Positions 20,911-31,502 of a DNA stretch of 64,000 bases are shown here, one piece after another. Source of the DNA: Fibrobacter sp. (GTDB taxonomy: Bacteria > Fibrobacterota > Chitinivibrionia > Chitinivibrionales > Chitinispirillaceae). Position numbers and translations under genes: made by a program. The notes beneath the pieces are model-generated. The model did no database searches. It had not been told where the DNA came from and was given only the letters and a program-made list of their open reading frames with translations. How positions within the stretch are numbered: the first letter of the stretch is position 1; the number at the start of each line of letters is the position of its first letter. The stretch covers positions 1 through 64,000 of the forward strand of contig JAAYPC010000079.1 in NCBI GenBank assembly GCA_012519985.1, read 5' to 3'.

Positions 20911-22758
20911 TTAACCCAATGCCTCATAAATAGCTTGAGTCAATTGCGCAGACTCAAATGGTTTCACCAGTATGCCAGATACCCCCATCGCTAAAAGACT
21001 GTCCTGATCCATTTCTTCGCTGAAACCAGTACTGATAAGTATCTTGATATCCTTTTTCATCTCTTTCATCCGTATAATACAATCTTTACCACTCATACCA
21101 GGCATAATCATATCCAGAATAACAAGATCGTAGGAGTGCGGTGAGCTTTGAAGTATCCTAATTGCTTCATCTCCACTTTCTGCAACTGAAACTGAAAATC
21201 CCAACCAGTTGAGGGTCTCTCCGATTGCTTCTCTGATAATCAGTTCATCATCAACAAGTAAAATCCTTTTATTGGCAGAGATGTTCTGCTCAAATGAGGT
21301 TTGTAATTTTAAATTGTACACCGGAAAATAAAGTGTAAAGGTGGTTCCTTTTCCTGGTATACTTTCCACATCGATAAATCCATTGTGACTTTTAATTATA
21401 CCGTAAACACAGGACAACCCCAGACCAGTATTTCTGGATCGATCTTTTGATGTATAAAAGGGTTCAAAAATTCGAGGAATCTCCTGCTTGTCTATACCGG
21501 TTCCGCTATCGGATATCAGTATTGCTACATAATAACCAGGTGTTATGGTGAAAAGATGAGAACAGGATGATCCTTCTTCTACTCTGATATTTTCAGTGGT
21601 GATATTGAGTTCCCCACCATCTGGCATTGCTTCCTGTGCATTCACCACTATATTAGTAAGTGCATTGCGAAATTGTTCGCAATCTCCCAGAATACAGGAG
21701 TTTTCTGCTTTCAGGTTAAATTTGATCTGAATGGGTGATTCTGAATCTCTAAAAATCTCTTCCAGAAAAGTCAGTGAGTCATTGATATCAAAACTTGACA
21801 TGACCAGTTTGTTTTTTCGTGCAAACTGAAGAAGTTTTTCAGAAAGAGCTGAGCCACGTCTGCTTGCGGATAATATCATTTTGCTGTATTTATTCAACTT
21901 CTCGTCTGTTGAGTACCGATTATTGATCATTTCTGCGTAACCGGAAACCGCTCCCAGTATGTTATTAAAATCATGAGCAATACCACCAGCCAGACGGCTC
22001 ACTGATTCAATGTTGTAGATAAAGTTGCTCTGTATTTTTAAATTTTTCTGATCTTCTGATTCAAATTCTGATTCTTTTATGAAGATAAAGAAGCTGTTCT
22101 CGTCAACTTCATTTCTTCGGTTAGGTAAAGCATATATACTTGCGGCGAATCTGGAGCCATCTTTTTTTAGCATGAACGATTCAAATGCCGTAGAAAGGTC
22201 TCCGGTAGTAAATAATTGGAACTCAGATCGTTTTGAATCTTGAATCAAATCTAAAAAGTCGCATGAAATCAACTGACTCTGGGAATTATAACCGAACATA
22301 ATAAGTGCATTATTATTACAGTTGCAAATCCTGTACTCATTATTAATGATAAATGTTGCACATGGGAGCCATTCTGAGAGATTATCCAGATGTAAATAAT
22401 GGTCCAGGATCATTTTATTAAGATCTGAAAATCTGGAGTGAGCAAGTATGTTTTCCTCTACAAGTCCACAGATCGCATCTGAGAGTTTTCCCAGTTCTCC
22501 ACCATTTGCACCAACAGCTTTTAATTGCGGAAGGGTCTGATTGGTTAAAAGATTGGTCAGTGATCGGATCATGCTTTTCACTTTAAGGCAAACCAGCGGA
22601 ATTGCGGCAAGCAAAGGAAAAGTAATCAGTGCAAAATGCCACCAGGGCGGACATTCGGAGCTAAGCAGTAGCAAGAGAACTATTTGGGTGAGTGCAACTA
22701 AATGCAGCACTGTCAGAATATATGCGGAAGATGGGTTTTTTTTGAAAACAGAGATCAT
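20911..22758 (-). CDS. Hybrid sensor histidine kinase/response regulator (TM-PAS-HisKA-HATPase-REC)
   Basis: GIAHDFNNILGAVSGYAEMI (H box), NALTNIVVNAQEAMPDGG, GLGLSCVYGIIKSHNG, REC domain RILLVDDE...DLVILDMIMPGMSG...KPF. Confidence 0.9.
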   Translation of the reverse strand: MISVFKKNPSSAYILTVLHLVALTQIVLLLLLSSECPPWWHFALITFPLLAAIPLVCLKVKSMIRSLTNLLTNQTLPQLKAVGANGGELGKLSDAICGLVEENILAHSRFSDLNKMILDHYLHLDNLSEWLPCATFIINNEYRICNCNNNALIMFGYNSQSQLISCDFLDLIQDSKRSEFQLFTTGDLSTAFESFMLKKDGSRFAASIYALPNRRNEVDENSFFIFIKESEFESEDQKNLKIQSNFIYNIESVSRLAGGIAHDFNNILGAVSGYAEMINNRYSTDEKLNKYSKMILSASRRGSALSEKLLQFARKNKLVMSSFDINDSLTFLEEIFRDSESPIQIKFNLKAENSCILGDCEQFRNALTNIVVNAQEAMPDGGELNITTENIRVEEGSSCSHLFTITPGYYVAILISDSGTGIDKQEIPRIFEPFYTSKDRSRNTGLGLSCVYGIIKSHNGFIDVESIPGKGTTFTLYFPVYNLKLQTSFEQNISANKRILLVDDELIIREAIGETLNWLGFSVSVAESGDEAIRILQSSPHSYDLVILDMIMPGMSGKDCIIRMKEMKKDIKILISTGFSEEMDQDSLLAMGVSGILVKPFESAQLTQAIYEALG

Positions 22759-22855
22759 TATAAGGTTCAGATTAAAGTTTTAAATGCTAAAGAGGTCCCA
22801 GAACCTCTTTAGTTTACAATTAACGAAGTATCAAGGCAAGATTAAAGAGGAATTA

Positions 22856-25459
22856 TCAGATTTTACCAAGTTTTTTAAGCTCAATCCAACCACTTACTCC
22901 ATTTGGAAGGCTTACAAGAGCCCAGGAACCATTAACTTTGCGGATCTGCAACTTTGTGCCCTCATGAACCGTAAAAAGCACTTTACTTCCATCCGGCTCA
23001 TTACGTGCTTCGGAAGAGGGATCCAGAAGAATGGCATAAGAGATCTTTTCCAATTCGTAAATTTTAACAGCGGTTGAGATACCGGTTATTACTATCATCA
23101 ACGACAGAAGAACCGAAAGATAGATAAACCAAAGGCGGCCATTACCCGAAAAATAAAGGCTCAAAGAAAGAAACAAAGAGACGATGAATAAAAGTGAGAA
23201 CAGGATCCAAAGCTGAGTTTTGAGTGGAAAGAAAATATGCAGATGCCAAAGCAGATTTTCTATAAAACCACGTTCCTGTTCAGGTGTCTTGTCGATAATG
23301 TTAGCCTTGATGTAGCGGATATTAGAAACGATATCAGGATCCTGAGGATCAAGTTTTGCCGCTTTTTCAAAGTAATAACGGGCCAGGCCGATCTTATTCT
23401 GACGAAAACAGGTATTTCCAAGATTATAAAAAACGGCACTGTTGGATGTTCCGGATTCCACTATCTTTTCATAATAAAAGGCAGCACTGTCATATTGTTC
23501 GTTGGTGTATGCCTGATTCGCCTTTTCAAACCAGAGGTCAACAGGAGCTGAATACACATTACCACAGATAAACAGAGATCCAAGAAAGAATAATAAAGAG
23601 CGGTTAATGATGGCACCTCCCTTTTTAGAGCTTTTCTGCAGGCCATAAAGAAATCTGGAGGTTTTATCAAGAACTGACAGTCTGGATGCATCGTCAAGAG
23701 TCTGTCCACCAAAACGGTAGCTATCCAGATCTTCAATAAATGAGGTAAGATCGGCTACGATCTGTTTGTCGGTATTTTGAGATAGAAGTTCGTTTTTAAG
23801 CTCATCCAGAGTTCTTCCGGTAGCTGCGAATCCAAATTTCTGAGAAATGTACTGTTCGATAGTTTCTGAAACTGTTCCCAGAAATTGCGATGATGAAAGA
23901 CTGGCATGTTTCTTTTTAAGAGCAGCAAGTTTTTTCTGTGCGGCTGAGAGTGCTCTACGGCGTATTTGCTGTGAAGCATTTCTTTTTTGCCTTGAAGATT
24001 GAAATCGGTATAATACTGATAGTATAAAAACGATGAATGGAATGGGAAATAGCAGATAAAATAAGGGTTCCAGATAAGGACGCTCTTTTTGATTCTTAAT
24101 TTTGATGCCGGTCTTTATATAGCGGATATCTTTACCTACTTCTCTGATTTCTTCCTGTGTAAGATAGCGATTTTGTGCCATCTGGTTTTCTTTGCCTTTA
24201 CTTACATCAACTTTTATAGTATCTGAAGAAGCTTTTTTATATGTGCCGGATTCTGGATCAAAATAGAGAAGAGAGATTGGTGGAATTACCAGAGTCCCTT
24301 CCTTTCTGGGAATAAGAAGATATTTGTATGTTTTTCTTGTAGACAGACCATTGATATTGGTATCGGTTACCATTTGCTGCTCAGGTTTGAACACTTCACA
24401 GTCGGCCATTTGTGGCAATATTACATCTCCGATACTACCAGGCCTGGTGGACCCTTTCAGTGATATCTTCAGAGTAATCGCTTCTCCGGCAGGAATTTGA
24501 TTTGGGTTGACACTCGCAGAGAGGGAGAATTTTCCAACAGAACCGGTAAAACCAGAAGGTGCCGAAGGTAATGGCTTAACTGTTATGGAAAGACTATTGG
24601 ATAAGGCATTCTTATCCACCGCCTGAACACCACCACCGAAGAAACTATTCATGTTAAAGAAATCATCAAAGAAAGGATCTGATCTTCTGGAACGCACTCT
24701 TCGGAGTTCCTGGTAACCAAATGGGATCGGCTGGATGTTAAAAGTACCACTGTTAACCGGGTACAATGCATAGCGCAGTGAATAAACTTTGTATATTTCA
24801 CCATCGATTCGCTCCTGAGTAGTACTGATTTGATTAGTAAACAATCTGCTCAAAGCGAAATCCCTCTCAAATGCATTTTCCAGCTTTTCCAGAGCCGACA
24901 TGAAACCATTATTTACATCGGTAGAAGATTGAGCTTTCTGAGCTACCTTAAAAGTTAGCATAGCCTGTTCGCCCACATAAAGAGAGCGTTTATTTATTTG
25001 AAGAAACACTCTGATGTCAGGATTGGTAATGGCTTCATTTCTGACTGTGAAAGCAATAGGATCAGTTTTGTAGTTCGTGCCATCAACAGTTACCTCCAGT
25101 GATGGAAACGTAAAATTGCCAACCTTTGAAGGGGCAATATGGTAATAGAAGATGTGATAAATCTCGGTTTTTTGACTGGCCTTTCCATTAATTATCTGTA
25201 TAGAAGATGAAGAGGACTGACGCTGGTCGGTTTTTAAAACCGTGAAGCCATCAGTATTGCTTATTGCAGGCGCTGAAGGAGTATTTATCTGACGGTTAGT
25301 AATCAGGGTTGCAGTAATTACAATCTGTTCACCCATAGAGATATGCGTTCGGTCTGTTGTTGCAGAAAAACGGACCTGAGCGGAAGCAGTAACTGCAAAC
25401 AGGGTCAAAAAAAACAAAATTGAAATGTACTTTTTCACGATGTGTGCTCCTTTGCCCAT
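22856..25459 (-). CDS. BatD-BatE fusion: BatD oxygen-tolerance domain + C-terminal TPR/TM/SH3-like BatE-type module
   Basis: N-terminal VRFSATTDRTHISMGEQIVITATL and BatD-type beta domains with TM; C-terminal WFEKANQAYTNEQYDSAAFYYEKIVESGTSNSAVFYNLGNTCFRQNKIGLARYYFEKAAKLDP, two TMs and an SH3-like end (VLFTVHEGTKLQIRKVNGSWALVSLPNGVSGWI). Confidence 0.85.
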   Translation of the reverse strand: MGKGAHIVKKYISILFFLTLFAVTASAQVRFSATTDRTHISMGEQIVITATLITNRQINTPSAPAISNTDGFTVLKTDQRQSSSSSIQIINGKASQKTEIYHIFYYHIAPSKVGNFTFPSLEVTVDGTNYKTDPIAFTVRNEAITNPDIRVFLQINKRSLYVGEQAMLTFKVAQKAQSSTDVNNGFMSALEKLENAFERDFALSRLFTNQISTTQERIDGEIYKVYSLRYALYPVNSGTFNIQPIPFGYQELRRVRSRRSDPFFDDFFNMNSFFGGGVQAVDKNALSNSLSITVKPLPSAPSGFTGSVGKFSLSASVNPNQIPAGEAITLKISLKGSTRPGSIGDVILPQMADCEVFKPEQQMVTDTNINGLSTRKTYKYLLIPRKEGTLVIPPISLLYFDPESGTYKKASSDTIKVDVSKGKENQMAQNRYLTQEEIREVGKDIRYIKTGIKIKNQKERPYLEPLFYLLFPIPFIVFILSVLYRFQSSRQKRNASQQIRRRALSAAQKKLAALKKKHASLSSSQFLGTVSETIEQYISQKFGFAATGRTLDELKNELLSQNTDKQIVADLTSFIEDLDSYRFGGQTLDDASRLSVLDKTSRFLYGLQKSSKKGGAIINRSLLFFLGSLFICGNVYSAPVDLWFEKANQAYTNEQYDSAAFYYEKIVESGTSNSAVFYNLGNTCFRQNKIGLARYYFEKAAKLDPQDPDIVSNIRYIKANIIDKTPEQERGFIENLLWHLHIFFPLKTQLWILFSLLFIVSLFLSLSLYFSGNGRLWFIYLSVLLSLMIVITGISTAVKIYELEKISYAILLDPSSEARNEPDGSKVLFTVHEGTKLQIRKVNGSWALVSLPNGVSGWIELKKLGKI

Positions 25460-26202
25460 CTATTCACGGTTCTGCAGAGCAGTTTAACATCACTAACCCG
25501 GGAAAAATTGTGATCGGCGCCATTAAAAACATGATATTCACAATCGATACCGCATTTACGGGCCTCAGTTACATAAACAGACGATTCTTCTACAGTTATC
25601 GACTTATCAGAATCGCCTTGAATAAGAAGCAGCGCCCCTTTAAGATTCTTACAAAGAGTTTCTACCGGATTAATCTCCAGAAGAAACGAGGCAAATGATG
25701 AATCCATTTCGTGAGGCCCGTGCTCATAATAGCCTTCTGAATTTGGACCAGACTCGATAATTTTTTTCTGACTCGAAATCAGTTTTTGTGGATTTCCAAC
25801 TGGAGATAGTAATGTTACTCCATTTGCCTCCTTGCTGCACAGGGCGGCTATCATTCCACCAAAGCTGTGACCCAGTAGAAAAATTCTGGATGGATTGTGG
25901 TTTTTTTTCAACCACGAAATAACTGCCATCAGATCATTTTTCATTGTAGAGACATTCATTTCAGGGAATTTTCCATCACTTTCACCAGAACCACGAAAAT
26001 CAAATCTCACAGAGCAAAATCCTTCATCGGCAAGAGCTCTGGAAATTTTCACAAACAGGTAACCGGGTCCCATCCTCTGACCGGTAAAACCATGGCAAAA
26101 AATGAACCAGGGGGCCTGTATTCCCGAGCCACTAATGTGCAAAGAGCCACGTATAAGCTGATTTTTGTCTCCAGGCAATTCAAAATAACTGAATTTATGC
26201 AT
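25435..26202 (-). CDS. Alpha/beta hydrolase
   Basis: IFCHGFTGQRMGPGYLF, RFDFRGSGESDG, LLGHSFGGMIAAL nucleophile elbow, GADHNFSR catalytic His. Overlaps both flanking Bat genes. Confidence 0.9.
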   Translation of the reverse strand: MHKFSYFELPGDKNQLIRGSLHISGSGIQAPWFIFCHGFTGQRMGPGYLFVKISRALADEGFCSVRFDFRGSGESDGKFPEMNVSTMKNDLMAVISWLKKNHNPSRIFLLGHSFGGMIAALCSKEANGVTLLSPVGNPQKLISSQKKIIESGPNSEGYYEHGPHEMDSSFASFLLEINPVETLCKNLKGALLLIQGDSDKSITVEESSVYVTEARKCGIDCEYHVFNGADHNFSRVSDVKLLCRTVNRWAKEHTS

Positions 26203-26204
26203 CT

Positions 26205-27020
<816 letters not shown>

Positions 27021-27030
27021 AGACTTACCC

Positions 27031-28053
27031 TTATTCAAAACGGCCTTTCCATTCCTTTTTCTTTGAAACCCGTTCAGGAATAAAAAATTCCAGCAGTAAC
27101 AGTAATAATGCAAAAGCAAGAAAAATCTGATACTGCTCTTCATAAGTGCTGAGTTTACTCATTCCCAGATCTTTCTTTTCCATCTGAGCGATTTCACCAA
27201 TGATACGGGCAAGGTCGGAATCGTTACCAGCATGGAAAAATTTTCCATTAGCTTCTTTTGCGATAATTTCCAGTGTTCTGGGATTCAATCTGGTCATCAC
27301 CAGATTTCCCGCTTTATCCTTTTTATAGGTAATCGAACCGCCTTTTTTACTTATAGGAATAGGAGCACCACCTTCAGAACCAACTCCGATGGTGTAGATT
27401 ACGATTCCTTCTTCAGATGCAGCTTTAGCCACCTCAGCAGCTTTTCCCTGGTGATCTTCACCATCAGAAATCAATATGAGAACCTTATGCTTTTTTGATT
27501 TGGAGTTAAAGGCTTTCATAGACTGTTCTATAGCATCCGATAATGCGGTCCCCTGAAGATCGACCCAACCAGTGGTAACTGCATCCAGAAACATTTTAGC
27601 TGCACCATAATCAAGAGTCAGAGGGCATTGTACAAAACTTTCACCTGCAAATACTACGATTCCTATGCGATCCCCATTGAGCATGTCAATAAGTTTTGAG
27701 ATTTCATGTTTTGCCCTTTCGATTCTGTTAGGAGTGATATCTTCTGCCAGCATGCTTTGGGAGATATCCAATGCAACTAAAATATCAATTCCCTTTCTCT
27801 CAACCATCTCCATCTTTACTCCAAACCTGGGTCTGGTCAGAGCAAATACCATAAAGAAAAAGAAAAAGCAGAATAGGGTCCACTTTGATATCTGACGGGA
27901 AAGGCCTGCAGACGGTGTCAGTTTTCTTATGAGTTCAAGTGATGCAAAACGTTTCAGGGCTGCTGTTTTTCTCTGATAAGCCCAGATAAAAAAGCCGATC
28001 AGTACAGGAAGCAATAACCATAAAAGGAAATATTCAGGATTTCCAAATTTCAT
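27031..28053 (-). CDS. BatB-like VWA-domain membrane protein
   Basis: VWA MIDAS DISQSML; GRIGIVVFAGESFVQCPLTLDYGAAKMFLDAV-type segment; TM at both ends. Confidence 0.9.
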   Translation of the reverse strand: MKFGNPEYFLLWLLLPVLIGFFIWAYQRKTAALKRFASLELIRKLTPSAGLSRQISKWTLFCFFFFFMVFALTRPRFGVKMEMVERKGIDILVALDISQSMLAEDITPNRIERAKHEISKLIDMLNGDRIGIVVFAGESFVQCPLTLDYGAAKMFLDAVTTGWVDLQGTALSDAIEQSMKAFNSKSKKHKVLILISDGEDHQGKAAEVAKAASEEGIVIYTIGVGSEGGAPIPISKKGGSITYKKDKAGNLVMTRLNPRTLEIIAKEANGKFFHAGNDSDLARIIGEIAQMEKKDLGMSKLSTYEEQYQIFLAFALLLLLLEFFIPERVSKKKEWKGRFE

Positions 28054-28061
28054 AATTTACC

Positions 28062-29066
28062 TTAAGGAATACGTCTGAAACGGGAATGTTGTAAAAAAAG
28101 TTCCAACATTAAAACCAGAAATCCAGCCCATAACCATGGGTAAAAACGCTCCTCATAGGAGGTAAAGATTTTGGTTTTTATTTCGGTTTTTTCCATTTCG
28201 TCTATCTGAGCATAGATGTTTTTCAGACTCTCTACATCACGTGCACGAAAATAGGTTCCATTAGAGATTTCTGCAATTTCTCTTAATGTTTTTTCATCCA
28301 GATCAGACTGCATCATCTGTGTTTGCTGAGTTATTTCGCCTGTAAAAGGATTTCTAATCTGAACCGGGATTGGCACCTGGCCTTCTTTACCCACTCCTAT
28401 GGTATAGATTTTCATTCCCAGTTCACTTGCGGCTTTTGCTGCGGTAAGAGGTGGTATCTCGCCAGCATTACTGGCTCCATCGGTGAGAAGAATGATCACC
28501 TTGCTTTTAGCAGGTGAGTCTTTGAGCCGGTTTGCGGCTGTTGCCAGGGCAGTACCTATAGCTGTTTGGGAACTGAAATCGGTAAAGGTGATGCCATCGA
28601 TAAACTGGTCTAAGACTGCGTAGTCAAGAGTAAGTGGGCATTTGGTGAAGCTTCGCGCTCCGAAAATGACTATACCGATACGGTCGTGTTGTCTTTTTTT
28701 GATAAAATCACGAATTGTGGCTTTAGCCACAGTAAGGCGGTTATCTGGCTTGAAATCCAATGCGCGCATACTTTCGGAAACATCTAAAACCAGCATAATA
28801 TCCACTCCTTCTGTGGAAACCTCTTCATCAGTTCTGCCTTGCTGAGGACGTGCCAGTGCCACAATTAAAAGTCCGATTCCGATAAGACGCAAAGGAAGAA
28901 GTACATGGCGTGCTTTGACAAAAAACGATGGCTTGATTTTATTAAATACAGAGAGATCTGAAAATGTAACAGCAGGTTTGTATTTTCTTTCCCTGCGGAT
29001 ATAAATCCAGATTACAGGCAGCCACAAAATAAAAAGCAGGAAAAATTCCGGATCTCTGAATTTCAT
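28062..29066 (-). CDS. BatA-like VWA-domain membrane protein
   Basis: VWA MIDAS DVSESMRALDF; ILLTDGASNAG; TM at both ends; adjacent to BatB. Confidence 0.9.
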   Translation of the reverse strand: MKFRDPEFFLLFILWLPVIWIYIRRERKYKPAVTFSDLSVFNKIKPSFFVKARHVLLPLRLIGIGLLIVALARPQQGRTDEEVSTEGVDIMLVLDVSESMRALDFKPDNRLTVAKATIRDFIKKRQHDRIGIVIFGARSFTKCPLTLDYAVLDQFIDGITFTDFSSQTAIGTALATAANRLKDSPAKSKVIILLTDGASNAGEIPPLTAAKAASELGMKIYTIGVGKEGQVPIPVQIRNPFTGEITQQTQMMQSDLDEKTLREIAEISNGTYFRARDVESLKNIYAQIDEMEKTEIKTKIFTSYEERFYPWLWAGFLVLMLELFLQHSRFRRIP

Positions 29067-30052
29067 GAATGTTCACCTGTATTTGAAGGATTGAGCTTGT
29101 TCTGGTTCTCAGAAGTTTGTTCAGATTGAAGGGAGTCGTTTATTTCGGATAGTTGAGGTTTTGTTACTTCCAGAAAATTCATCACTTCTTTTCCGAAACG
29201 CTCCACTGTCGCATCATCAGGGGTAAACTTCGCAAACTTTACCAGATCGGTAGTGCGGAAAAACCATTCGACAGGATGTCGGATTTTCATTTCCAGGCCA
29301 GAAACTCCCAGCCAGGCAATCAGCTCTTCGGCGGTATATTCCTCGGCATTAACCCCGAATCTTCTTCCGATGTATCTTTTAAATATTTCTGAAAGCTCAA
29401 AGACATACTCCCGGATTAAACCCTGCTGAAGGTAACGCTTTCCGTGCAGTATACCCAGGGCTTCTATTGCCTCTTCGTAGGCTGGTTTAGGAGGAGGTAA
29501 TTTTTCCGGTTTACTCAGACGCTTCTTGATAAAAATAATGATAAATATGAGGGCAAAAATTACCACAACAGAGATTAGCAGCCAAAGCCACCATAGTGGC
29601 GCTTTACCGGCAATCTGCTGTGAACGGAGATCTTTTATGTCGATTATGCTGTCCTGAGTATTGATAACCGATAGTATTTGCAAAGGTACATTTTCGGTAT
29701 ACAATGTGTCAGCGGTTGACTCATATTCTATTATAAATTTCAATGGTGGTATGGTGCAGCTTTCAGGTATGTAGGTGGTTATCAGATATTGCACAGATAT
29801 GCTGTCGTAATTCTGAAGCTCTGTTCTCTTAAGATCCCATCCCTTTACAGTCAGCTTACCAAAATTGTCTTCAGGTGCAGGAGGAGTAAATTTCGCGTTT
29901 TTAGGGATATTAGCATTTACAGTGAAATTGATTCTTTCGCCGACTGTGATCTGAGAGCGGCTAAGAGTGGTTTTAAGTTCTGTTGATTGAGTTTCGATAA
30001 AGAATGTGCATACAAGCAAAAGGAAAAAGATCAGAATGGGACCTCTAGCCAT
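29063..30052 (-). CDS. Bat operon-associated membrane protein (BatD-like/DUF4381-like)
   Basis: Signal peptide, beta-rich periplasmic part (SRSQITVGERINFTVNANIP), one TM, cytoplasmic part EEAIEALGILHGK...FELSEIFKRYIGRRFGVNAEEYTAEELIAWL. Confidence 0.75.
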   Translation of the reverse strand: MARGPILIFFLLLVCTFFIETQSTELKTTLSRSQITVGERINFTVNANIPKNAKFTPPAPEDNFGKLTVKGWDLKRTELQNYDSISVQYLITTYIPESCTIPPLKFIIEYESTADTLYTENVPLQILSVINTQDSIIDIKDLRSQQIAGKAPLWWLWLLISVVVIFALIFIIIFIKKRLSKPEKLPPPKPAYEEAIEALGILHGKRYLQQGLIREYVFELSEIFKRYIGRRFGVNAEEYTAEELIAWLGVSGLEMKIRHPVEWFFRTTDLVKFAKFTPDDATVERFGKEVMNFLEVTKPQLSEINDSLQSEQTSENQNKLNPSNTGEHS

Positions 30053-30659
30053 TGAAACCTCCGATAGATACAATTATTAACTGCACAAGTCCCACCACAA
30101 AACCCAGAACACCACCAAAAATTTCTATAGCTTTAAGTTCTTTTGAAGCAATAGAGTAGATGATGGATTCAAGTTTTGTTAAATCAAAACCTTCAATTTT
30201 TTCCTTAATTATCTTTTGGAAGTTGATTCTGGATTCCACAGACTGAAACAGAGTATCGATAACCCCAGGAATCTCCTTATTCAATTCATCCATCAGGGTG
30301 TCTGAGAGTTTTGTAATTACCTCAGGTGTGATAAACATGGATATCAAAGGATTGGAAGCCAATCTGCTCTGAATCAGGCTGTCTATTCTATTTTTAATCA
30401 CATTCCCAATCTGAAGATGAAATTCTTCAGTCTGAATGATTGCCCTGATATCACGGTGTGAGATTAACTCTGTTTCAACAGTCTGAGCAATCTTTGCAGC
30501 CAGATCCTTTTTTCGTTTCGGTATTAGCCCCATTATACGCAGTCCCAGAATACAGATCTCTTTTCGAGGTCTGAAAATCATCTTAACTGCGAAATAATTG
30601 GTGATCCACCCAATAAAAGCACTAATTACTGGAATCAGGCAATAGAGTATTATTTGCAT
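30045..30659 (-). CDS. DUF445 family membrane protein
   Basis: IPVISAFIGWITNYFAVKMIFRPRKEICILGLRIMGLIPKRKKDLAAKIAQTVE: characteristic DUF445 N-terminus; C-terminal GGVLGFVVGLVQLI. Confidence 0.85.
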   Translation of the reverse strand: MQIILYCLIPVISAFIGWITNYFAVKMIFRPRKEICILGLRIMGLIPKRKKDLAAKIAQTVETELISHRDIRAIIQTEEFHLQIGNVIKNRIDSLIQSRLASNPLISMFITPEVITKLSDTLMDELNKEIPGVIDTLFQSVESRINFQKIIKEKIEGFDLTKLESIIYSIASKELKAIEIFGGVLGFVVGLVQLIIVSIGGFNG

Positions 30660-31022
30660 AGTACTTTGCTATATACGTATCAATATTTAAAATATTTAAA
30701 TGATTGCAGAAATTTTTCCTGCTCCTTTTATGCAGGGAGAGAAATCAGTAAAATTAGTTAAAGAGCAGCGTGTTTTCAACTCTTATGTATTATTTATAAA
30801 GCTGCTTTTGAGTGAAACCAATATAAGAATTTAGGTAATTAAGAGAGATGCAGGAACAGAGGTTTTCATTCTGCGATTCGGAGGCGAGATACAGCATTTT
30901 AATGGCTGTATATATATTTAATACTCATCGGATCCGGTTTGTTTATGGTAGGTTGTCTGGAGTGCAGGTTACTTGGCAGCAAACTTACCAAAAGCTGATA
31001 ATTTTAAGAGGTTAGGAATTTT

Positions 31023-31502
31023 ATGACTTTGAAAAATTTTTCCTGGGTTCTTCCTGGAAAGCTGGCTGGCTCGGATATTCCGGGGAGGTATTCTTCAGAG
31101 CCGGATGATGTGCGCAGTGATCTGCAGAAGATGCAATCTGAGGGAATAGCATATCTGGTTTCTCTGGAGAAGCCAGAGGGGCCGATCGAAGAAATCTGTA
31201 CTGAACTGGGAATAGAATGGAACTATTTCCCGATTCAGGACTTTAAGGTTCCTGAAAATGGAGAAAAATTTCTGGCTCTGATAAAACAAATTATCACCGC
31301 TTTTGAATCGGGTAAACCGGTATGTATACATTGCTATGCAGGCATTGGCAGGACCGGACTGGTTTTATCCTGTGTTTTTGGATATTACTTTTCTCTGAAA
31401 GCCTCTAGTGCTATCGCTGCAGTAAGGAGGAACCGGGCTGCACTGGATACCCCGGAACAAGAATGCTTTGTAAAGGATTTTTTAAGTAGCTATGAGTACT
31501 GA
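31023..31502 (+). CDS. Dual-specificity/tyrosine protein phosphatase
   Basis: PTP signature VCIHCYAGIGRTG (CX5R). Confidence 0.85.
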   Translation: MTLKNFSWVLPGKLAGSDIPGRYSSEPDDVRSDLQKMQSEGIAYLVSLEKPEGPIEEICTELGIEWNYFPIQDFKVPENGEKFLALIKQIITAFESGKPVCIHCYAGIGRTGLVLSCVFGYYFSLKASSAIAAVRRNRAALDTPEQECFVKDFLSSYEY

